A stretch of DNA of 64,000 bases from JALYGY01 sp963800975 (GTDB taxonomy: Bacteria > Actinomycetota > Rubrobacteria > Rubrobacterales > Rubrobacteraceae): the NCBI GenBank assembly GCA_963800975.1, contig CAWDDB010000008.1, positions 682,001 through 746,000 on the forward strand. The letters are read 5' to 3'. Position numbers and translations under genes: made by a program. Shown here in pieces: positions 58,382 to 64,000 of the stretch; within the stretch, counting starts at the first letter, position 1, and each line of letters opens with the position of its first letter. A model generated the notes under the pieces. It had not been told where the DNA came from and made no database searches. It was given only the letters and a program-made list of their open reading frames with translations.

Positions 58382-58642
58382 ATGAACGAGCCAGCACACA
58401 AAATCCGACAGAGTACGAGCAGGGGCACACCCTCTTACCAGCTTGGTCATTACGAGATGAGCGGCGACAAGGGTAAGCGTCGCAGCGTGTTCAAGGTTGA
58501 CGTTCACTTGGGCGAGCACGCCAACGCCGACGAGGCACTGGCATCGTGGCCCCCAGAGATAGCGCGACTTGAGGCCATCGGCAGGGTTAACAAGGCCGAC
58601 AATTTACGAGGGAAGCTGCACAAGTTGCGGTCACTGTCGTGA
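58382..58642 (+). CDS. Element-end small protein B, paralogue of protein A
   Basis: 86 residues: HKIRQSTSRGTPSYQLGHYE, MSGDKGKRRSVFKVDVHLGE, ALASWPPEIARLEAIGRVNK. Shares the YQLGxYEMxGxKGKRRS core with the gene at 54064 and, like it, is the last gene before an attachment copy. No ribosome binding site: the promoter above predicts leaderless translation from the ATG. Confidence 0.7.
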   Translation: MNEPAHKIRQSTSRGTPSYQLGHYEMSGDKGKRRSVFKVDVHLGEHANADEALASWPPEIARLEAIGRVNKADNLRGKLHKLRSLS

Positions 58643-58658
58643 CAGACTATTTGACAGT
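58641..58658. promoter_or_regulatory. Integrase arm-type site, right
   Basis: GACAGACTATTTGACAGT, starting at the last base of the TGA of the element-end gene, 60 bp from the attachment copy. Pairs with 47830-47847. Confidence 0.65.
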
Positions 58659-58717
58659 TAATGTCAGCTTACTGGCGTGTATCGCGCGAGCGAAATGGGC
58701 TTAGGAATGGGGATTCT

Positions 58718-58771
58718 ACCTTCGACACGAGGATTAAAAGTCCCCTGCTCTGCCACTGAGCTACCGGCCCG
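58718..58771. repeat. Outer attachment copy: displaced 5' part of tRNA-Lys
   Basis: 54 bp identical to 47706-47759. It holds the 5' end of tRNA-Lys through the anticodon to the start of the T arm, in minus orientation. Beyond it (58772-58804) lies what was the tRNA's own promoter region (GATAAACT), now without a tRNA, and then the end of purH. Confidence 0.88.
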
Positions 58772-58804
58772 ACACCACGCGGAGTTTATCATGCCACTTC
58801 TTCC

Positions 58805-60319
58805 CTAATGCAGGAAGTGACGCCGCCCCGTGAACACCATCGCCACCCCTCGCTCGTTGGCTGCCGCGACGACTTCCTCGTCGCGTTTGGACCCGCCCGG
58901 CTGGATGACGGCGATGATTCCGGCGTCGGCGAGCGCCTCGACACCGTCGGCAAAGGGGAAGAAGGCGTCGCTGGCCGCGGCGGCGCCTATCGCCCGCTCC
59001 CCGGCCTTCTTCACCGCGAGCTCCGAGGCGTCGACCCGGCTGGTCTGGCCGCCCCCGATCCCGACTGTCGCCTCCCCCCTCGCGAGCACTATGGCGTTGC
59101 TCCTCACCCGCTTCGCGACCCTCCAGGCGAACAGGAGATCCAACATCTGCTCCGGCGTCGGCTCCATCTCGGTCACGACCTCGTAGTCAGAAGGGTCCTC
59201 GATCCGGTCCGTCTCTTGCAAGAGAAGTCCGCCCGTAACGTCTTTGCCGGATAGGTCCGCAGAACGGAGACCCCCGGCCCGCAGCAGTATCGTGTTCGGC
59301 TTGGCGGCGAGCGCCTCCACGGCCTCGGGCGCGAACTCCGGGGCAAGGAGCACCTCCGTGAAGACGCCGGTTATTCGCCGGGCGAGCTCTCCGTCCACGG
59401 GATGGTTGAGGGCCACGACCCCGCCGAACGCGGACAGCGGGTCGGAGGCCAGGGCCTTCTCGTAAGCCTCCGCCTGGGTCTCGGCGGCCGCAGCACCGCA
59501 CGGGGTCGCGTGCTTGACGATCACCGCCGCCGGTCTCTCCCCCAGCTCCGCGAGAAGCGAGCGGGCGGCGTCCAGGTCGTTCAGGTTGTTGAAGGAGAGT
59601 TCCTTGCCCTGCAGCTTCTGTACGCCCGCGAGCAGGTCCTCCCCCCCGGCGCGGGCGTAGTACGCCGCCCCCTGGTGCGGGTTCTCTCCGTAGCGCAGGG
59701 GAAGGACCTTCTCGTAGCGCATCTCGAGAACGTCCGGGAATCGCTCCCCGTTCTCGAACCAGTCGACTATGGCCGCGTCGTAGTGGGCGGTAAGCCGGAA
59801 CGCGGAGTGGGCCAGGCGGCGGCGGGTCTCCGCAGGGACCTCGCCGAGGTCCAGGGCCGCGAGTACGTCATCGTAGAACTCGGGAGACGGGACCACGATG
59901 ACGCTCCCGAAGTTCTTGGCCGCGGCCCTCAGCATCGCCGGACCCCCGATGTCTATCTGCTCCACGGCCTCCGCTTCTGAGGCCCCGCCGGCCACCGTCT
60001 CCTCGAACGGGTAGAGGTTGATGCAGACCAGGTCTATTCGTGTGATCCCCTGCTCGACCAGCTCGCTCGAGTGGCCCGGGTCCTCGTGGTTGGCGAGGAT
60101 ACCGCCGTGGACCCTTGGGTGGAGCGTCTTCACCCTACCGCCCAGGATCTCCGGTTCGCCCGTGACCTCGGAGACGAGGGTAACGGGGACCCCCTTCTCC
60201 GCGAGCGTCTTCGCCGTCCCGCCTGTGGAGACGATCTCGAACCCCATCTCGTGCAGCCGGCGCGCGAACGGGACCACGCCTCGCTTGTCCGAGACCGAGA
60301 TCAGGGCGCGCCGGCTCAC
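58805..60319 (-). CDS. purH: Bifunctional AICAR formyltransferase/IMP cyclohydrolase
   Basis: 504 residues, full length. The IMP cyclohydrolase (MGS-like) domain covers the first 150 residues: RRALISVSDKRGVVPFARRL, GFEIVSTGGTAKTLAEKGV, GGRVKTLHPRVHGGIL. The AICAR formyltransferase domain follows: LRYGENPHQGAAYYA, KHATPCGAAAA (Lys-His catalytic pair) and FFPFADGVEALADAGI. It does the last two steps to IMP. It overlaps purN by four bases (GTGA). Confidence 0.96.
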   Translation of the reverse strand: MSRRALISVSDKRGVVPFARRLHEMGFEIVSTGGTAKTLAEKGVPVTLVSEVTGEPEILGGRVKTLHPRVHGGILANHEDPGHSSELVEQGITRIDLVCINLYPFEETVAGGASEAEAVEQIDIGGPAMLRAAAKNFGSVIVVPSPEFYDDVLAALDLGEVPAETRRRLAHSAFRLTAHYDAAIVDWFENGERFPDVLEMRYEKVLPLRYGENPHQGAAYYARAGGEDLLAGVQKLQGKELSFNNLNDLDAARSLLAELGERPAAVIVKHATPCGAAAAETQAEAYEKALASDPLSAFGGVVALNHPVDGELARRITGVFTEVLLAPEFAPEAVEALAAKPNTILLRAGGLRSADLSGKDVTGGLLLQETDRIEDPSDYEVVTEMEPTPEQMLDLLFAWRVAKRVRSNAIVLARGEATVGIGGGQTSRVDASELAVKKAGERAIGAAAASDAFFPFADGVEALADAGIIAVIQPGGSKRDEEVVAAANERGVAMVFTGRRHFLH

Positions 60320-60891
60320 GCCTGCCCCCCGAAGTGCCTGGCCACGGCACCCACCAGCAAACGGTGCTCGACGGGATGCAACCGCTCCAGAAGCGCCTCC
60401 TCCTCGTCCCCAGGCAGGACGGGCACCCGCTCCTGCGCCACGATCGGGCCCGCGTCTACCTCCTCGACCATGTAGTGGACCGTTACGCCAGTCTCATCTA
60501 CCCCCGCCTCGAGGGCCCTCTGCACGGCGTGAAGACCTCGGAACGCCGGCAGGAGCGAGGGGTGGACGTTCAGGATCGCCGGGAATCTGTCGAGAAACGA
60601 CGAAGAGAGCACCCGCATGTATCCGGCCCCGACGACGAGCGAGACGTCGTGGGCGGCTACCCTCTCGGCCAGCTCCCGGTCGTAGTCCTCGCGGCTCACG
60701 AAGCCGGCCGGGTCCACGTGCTCGACCGGCACCCCGGCCCGGCGGGCGCGCTCGAAGGCGAAGGCGTCCTTCTTGTCGCCGGCGACCACGGCCAGCTCGC
60801 GCGGGTAGGCGTCGAGCAGTGCCTGCAGGTTCGTCCCCGACCCGGAGGCGAGGACGGCGAAGCGCGAGCCTTCAGGCAGACCCTCAGGCAA
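60316..60891 (-). CDS. purN: Phosphoribosylglycinamide formyltransferase
   Basis: 191 residues: FAVLASGSGTNLQALLDA (phosphate loop), VVGAGYMRVLSSSFLDRFPA, ILNVHPSLLPAFRGLHAV (Asn-His active site with HPSLLP) and VTVHYMVEEVDAGPIVAQE (Asp). It formylates GAR using 10-formyl-THF. The start overlaps purM by eight bases. Confidence 0.95.
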   Translation of the reverse strand: MPEGLPEGSRFAVLASGSGTNLQALLDAYPRELAVVAGDKKDAFAFERARRAGVPVEHVDPAGFVSREDYDRELAERVAAHDVSLVVGAGYMRVLSSSFLDRFPAILNVHPSLLPAFRGLHAVQRALEAGVDETGVTVHYMVEEVDAGPIVAQERVPVLPGDEEEALLERLHPVEHRLLVGAVARHFGGQA

Positions 60892-61903
60892 ACTCTACCC
60901 CTCCCCCGTCTACCACCTCGCCGATACGCCACGCCTCGCAGGAGCCCGCGTCGCGCAGCGCGCGCAGCCCGCGATCCGCCGCCTCCGCAGGCACCACGGC
61001 GCAGAACCCGATGCCTACGTTGAAGACGCGGCGCATCTCGTCTTCCGGGACGTTGCCGAGGCCCCGGATCAGGCCGAACACCTCAGGCTCTTTCCAGGAG
61101 GTTGGGTCCAGGCGCGCGCCCAGGCCACCGAGGGCTCGCGGCAGGTTCCCCGGCAGCCCGCCGCCGGTCACGTGAGCCATTCCGCGCACCTCGACCGCCC
61201 TTTCGAGGGTGGAGATCTCCCGCACGTAGGCGCGGTGCGGCTCGAGGTAGATCTCCCCCAGCGACCGGTCGAATCCCTCCGGCACCTCCGAGTAGGACAG
61301 GCCGGCGTCCTCGACCACCTTGCGCGCGAGCGTGTACCCGTTGGTGTGCAGACCGCTGGACTGGAGCCCGAGCACAACGTCGCCGGCGCGCACGCTCTCG
61401 CCGCGCGGGATCTCCCGCCTCTCCGCCGCCCCCACGCACGCGCCGACCACGTCCAGGTCGTCTCCGACGTAGAGGCCGGGCATCTCGGCCGTCTCGCCCC
61501 CCACGAGCGCCACGCCCAGCTCTCCGCACGCCTCTGCGGCGCTCCTGACGACCAGCGCGACGGCCTCGGGGTCAAGCCTGCCGCTCGCAACGTAGTCGAG
61601 GAACAGCAGAGGACGTGCACCGGCCGCGAGCACGTCGTTGGCGCAGTGGTTAACGATGTCCGCGCCCAGGGAGTCGTACCGTCCGACCTCTCGAGCGACC
61701 AGGACCTTCGTACCGACGCCGTCGATCGTCGAGGCGAGAACGGGCTCATCGTAGCCCGCAAGGGCGTAGAGGCCGGCGAAGCCCCCGGCTGACCCGATCA
61801 CCTCTGGACCGTGCGTCGCCTCGACGGCGGAGCGCATGAGGTCTACGGACCTCTCACCCCGCTCGATGGAGACCCCCGCAGCCTCGTAGCTGGAGGACGT
61901 CAT
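60884..61903 (-). CDS. purM: Phosphoribosylformylglycinamidine cyclo-ligase
   Basis: 339 residues: SYEAAGVSIERGERSVDLMR, STIDGVGTKVLVAREVGRYD, LVGGETAEMPGLY and MAHVTGGGLPGNLPRALG are AIR synthetase signatures. It closes the imidazole ring using ATP. ATG at 61903 is taken; a TTG at 61930 is possible. Between it and purF lies an NTF2-like gene. Confidence 0.95.
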   Translation of the reverse strand: MTSSSYEAAGVSIERGERSVDLMRSAVEATHGPEVIGSAGGFAGLYALAGYDEPVLASTIDGVGTKVLVAREVGRYDSLGADIVNHCANDVLAAGARPLLFLDYVASGRLDPEAVALVVRSAAEACGELGVALVGGETAEMPGLYVGDDLDVVGACVGAAERREIPRGESVRAGDVVLGLQSSGLHTNGYTLARKVVEDAGLSYSEVPEGFDRSLGEIYLEPHRAYVREISTLERAVEVRGMAHVTGGGLPGNLPRALGGLGARLDPTSWKEPEVFGLIRGLGNVPEDEMRRVFNVGIGFCAVVPAEAADRGLRALRDAGSCEAWRIGEVVDGGGVEFA

Positions 61904-61933
61904 GCGGTCGGGGCTCTCGGACCCTCGCAACGG

Positions 61934-62326
61934 CTATGTGGCCCTGGCTTCGCTGGACTCATCGAGGTCCGCCGCGTCCAGGGCCTGCGCGAGGTCGTCG
62001 TGTCGCGCAACGCTCGAGACGAGTCCGTCTCGGACGACGAAAACGGTCGCCACGGTCGCGCTTCCGGTGACCTCGCCGGAGTCGGGGGAGCGCCACCGTG
62101 CCGCCTCCTCGACAACCACCGTCTCGCCCCTGTGGAAGACGCGCTGGGGCTCGAGGTCGACGTTCGCCCGTGACACCCACTCGCGCAGCAACCCGGAGCC
62201 GGCGCCGCTTCCCCGGGGGCCGCCCACCCGCACTTCGGGGTCCGACAATCGCACGAGGCGGTCCGCGTCGCCCTGGTTCAAGGCCTCGTGCCAGTCCCTG
62301 ACGGTATCCAGCTCGGGGGTGGTCAA
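61934..62326 (-). CDS. NTF2/SnoaL-like protein in the purine operon
   Basis: 130 residues: LDTVRDWHEALNQGDADRLV, RLSDPEVRVGGPRGSGAGSG, LLREWVSRANVDLEPQRVFH and TVATVFVVRDGLVSSVARHD. This matches the nuclear transport factor 2-like cone fold. The TTG start overlaps the purF stop (TTGA), so it is read by coupled translation after purF. Role in purine synthesis not known. Confidence 0.8.
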   Translation of the reverse strand: MTTPELDTVRDWHEALNQGDADRLVRLSDPEVRVGGPRGSGAGSGLLREWVSRANVDLEPQRVFHRGETVVVEEAARWRSPDSGEVTGSATVATVFVVRDGLVSSVARHDDLAQALDAADLDESSEARAT

Positions 62327-63768
62327 GTGCCGGCGCCCGCGTAGTGGGTTCGGTCCTCCAGCGCGAACTTCTCGGAGGTGCCGCGGATCGGGTAGTCGCC
62401 GTCGAAGCAGGCCCGGCACAGGCGTCCCTTGGGCTGGCCGGTGGCGGCAACCATCGCCTCGTTCGAGAGGTAGGCCAGTGTGGTGGCCCCGATCTGGGCC
62501 CGGATCTCCTCCACGGAGTAGTTGGCCCCGACGAGCTGCTCCTTCGTGTCCATGTCTATGCCGTAGTAGCAGGGGCCTTTGATCGGCGGCGAGGAGACAC
62601 GAAAGTGAACCTCGGTCGCGCCAGCGTCGAAGAGAAGCCTGACGAGCTTGCGGCTCGTGTTCCCCCGCACGATGGAGTCGTCCACGACGACTACGCGCTT
62701 GCCCTCGATGACCGAGGGAAGCGGGTTGAGCTTTAGCCTTAACCCGAGCTGGCGCATCCCATCCGACGGCTGGATAAAGGTCCTGCCAACGTAGCGGTTC
62801 TTGATGAGCCCGTCAGCGTAGGGTATGCCGCTCCTGCGCGAGTACCCGACCGCGGCCGAGGCACCGGAATCTGGGACCGGTATCACGACGTCGGCCTCGA
62901 CCGGGGCTTCCTCGGCGAGCAGCTCCCCCATGGTCCCTCGCGCGCCAGCCACCTCCCGCCCGTCGAAGCGGGAATCGGGCCGGGCGAAGTAGACGTACTC
63001 GAAGACGCAGAGGGCCGGGCGAGGGCTCTCGCCCCTGATGCTTTGCAGGCCCGAATCGTCGATCACTATGACCTCGCCGGGGGCGACCTCCCGCAGAAAG
63101 CGGGCGCCGATGATGTCCAGCCCGCAAGTCTCGCTGGAGATGGCGTAGCCGCCGTCCACCTCGCCGACGCAGAGCGGCCTGAAGCCGTGCGGGTCGCGGA
63201 AGGCGACGAGTTTGTCCCGGAAGATCATGGCCACCGAGTAGGCTCCCTCGAAGCGCCGCATCGCCGCCTGCACTGCCTCGCCGACAGACCGGCCCTGCTC
63301 GAGCTCCTTGACGGCGGCCGCCGCTATGAAGGTCGTGTCCGAGGTCGAGTTGAACTCGAATCCCTCCTCTTCGAGCTCCCGGCCAAGACCCACGGCGTTC
63401 ACCAGGTTCCCGTTGTGGGCGACGGCGACGTTGAGCTCGCCCCTGCCGTGGAACTCGGGCTGGGCGTTCTCCCAGGAGGCGGATCCCGTGGTGGAGTAGC
63501 GCACGTGCCCGAGCGAGATGTGTCCAGTCTCGAGCGCGGCGAGCCTCGAGGCGTCGAAGACCTGGGAGACCAGGCCCATGTCGCGCACGGCGGTCGTCCG
63601 CTCGCCGTCCGAGACGGCGATCCCGGCCGACTCCTGCCCACGGTGCTGCAGGGCGTAGAGGCCGAAGTACGTGCGCTGGGCCAGCTCGCCCTCGAGCTCG
63701 CGCGAGTACAGGCCGAAGACCCCGCAGGCCTCTTTCGGCTTCCCGTCGTCGTGAAGACCTTCGCTCAC
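62323..63768 (-). CDS. purF: Amidophosphoribosyltransferase
   Basis: 481 residues. A 14-residue propeptide precedes the catalytic Cys15 (KEACGVFGLYS). Glutaminase residues are in GHVRYSTTGSA and AHNGNLVN. The PRPP site is KRVVVVDDSIVRGNTSRKLV. Cysteines near the end (CYYGIDM, CRACFDGDYP) are those that bind the [4Fe-4S] cluster in Bacillus-type enzymes. It commits PRPP to purine synthesis. Confidence 0.96.
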   Translation of the reverse strand: MSEGLHDDGKPKEACGVFGLYSRELEGELAQRTYFGLYALQHRGQESAGIAVSDGERTTAVRDMGLVSQVFDASRLAALETGHISLGHVRYSTTGSASWENAQPEFHGRGELNVAVAHNGNLVNAVGLGRELEEEGFEFNSTSDTTFIAAAAVKELEQGRSVGEAVQAAMRRFEGAYSVAMIFRDKLVAFRDPHGFRPLCVGEVDGGYAISSETCGLDIIGARFLREVAPGEVIVIDDSGLQSIRGESPRPALCVFEYVYFARPDSRFDGREVAGARGTMGELLAEEAPVEADVVIPVPDSGASAAVGYSRRSGIPYADGLIKNRYVGRTFIQPSDGMRQLGLRLKLNPLPSVIEGKRVVVVDDSIVRGNTSRKLVRLLFDAGATEVHFRVSSPPIKGPCYYGIDMDTKEQLVGANYSVEEIRAQIGATTLAYLSNEAMVAATGQPKGRLCRACFDGDYPIRGTSEKFALEDRTHYAGAGT

Positions 63769-63783
63769 AGAGCCCTCCTGGTC

Positions 63784-64000
63784 TCAGATCCTGTCCAACT
63801 CCGGAACCGTCATCTCGTCCCGGACGTTGCCCGTGTTGAGCGTCGTGGCCGGCTCGAACAGCATCACGTGTGCCTCTTCGTCTGCCACCGGCCGGTGCTC
63901 GATCCCACGCGGGACGACGATGAAGTCGCCCTGCTCGATGGTAACGCTGCGGTCCCGAAATTCCATCCGGAAACTGCCTTTCACCACGTAGAAAAGCTCG
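63784..64000 (-). CDS. Cupin-domain protein, C-terminal part
   Basis: The gene enters from the right edge. ELFYVVKGSFRMEFRDRSV, TIEQGDFIVVPRGIEHRPVA and EEAHVMLFEPATTLNTGNVR give the second half of a cupin barrel with the metal His in PRGIEHRP. The tail TTLNTGNV is typical of a small cupin_2 group. It ends 15 bp before purF. Confidence 0.85.
   Translation of the reverse strand, partial: ELFYVVKGSFRMEFRDRSVTIEQGDFIVVPRGIEHRPVADEEAHVMLFEPATTLNTGNVRDEMTVPELDRI

Noticed and set aside
60018..61175. Plus-strand frame of 385 codons over the purH-purN-purM region
   Set aside because: Shadow of three certain purine genes; long Arg/Pro/Ser runs show it is GC-driven.

Overview
This 64 kb window is high-GC actinobacterial DNA, most like Rubrobacter or a close relative. 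That is an inference from the GC-rich codon use, the type of Clp ATPase, the many SnoaL/NTF2-like proteins, secreted beta-roll proteins and AI-2E-type permeases. No rRNA is present. Five complete tRNA genes (Phe, Asp, Val, Glu, Lys) and several tRNA fragments are present.

1-34 kb is chromosomal background with many small accessory genes: SnoaL-like proteins, a GNAT acetyltransferase, a ClpC-type unfoldase with an N-terminal zinc finger, an AraC regulator beside a zinc alcohol dehydrogenase, an IS5-like insertion sequence with a 112-bp MITE and a broken second copy, a CorA-like transporter, tRNA-Phe, thioredoxin, tRNA-Asp, a five-PAS GGDEF/EAL protein, an arsM-arsR-arsC operon with a double ArsR operator, secreted repeat proteins, an ECF41/SigJ-type sigma factor, and CPBP, RidA and DUF488 proteins. 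Its intergenic gaps hold about a dozen copies of a roughly 45-bp dispersed repeat ending in GGTGAATA.

34.0-47.5 kb is a genomic island at the 3' end of tRNA-Val. A displaced 49-bp 3' piece of the tRNA lies at 34005 and the intact tRNA at 47469. Its left part carries membrane and stress genes (AI-2E permease, HerA remnant, M48 peptidase, DUF899, Bax-inhibitor-1 protein, two LiaI-like mini proteins). Its right part (42.4-46.9 kb) is an unusual array of small genes on the minus strand. Five of them are each preceded by the same roughly 85-nt leader, which folds by covarying stems into a hairpin plus an H-type pseudoknot placed just before the ribosome binding site. The array faces an XRE-type regulator across two consensus promoters.

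47.47-47.76 kb is the tRNA cluster Lys-Glu-Val, read leftward. 47.76-58.77 kb is a second integrative element inserted in the 5' part of tRNA-Lys, bounded by a perfect 54-bp repeat, with a degraded internal copy at 54463. It carries a tyrosine integrase, a primase-polymerase, a small HTH protein, a decayed RepA-like ATPase, a membrane-anchored Mrr nuclease and many mini-ORFs. Both sub-segments end with related small genes next to the attachment copies. 58.8-64 kb is core chromosome: purH, purN, purM, an NTF2-like gene and purF, all on the minus strand with overlapping ends, then a partial cupin gene.
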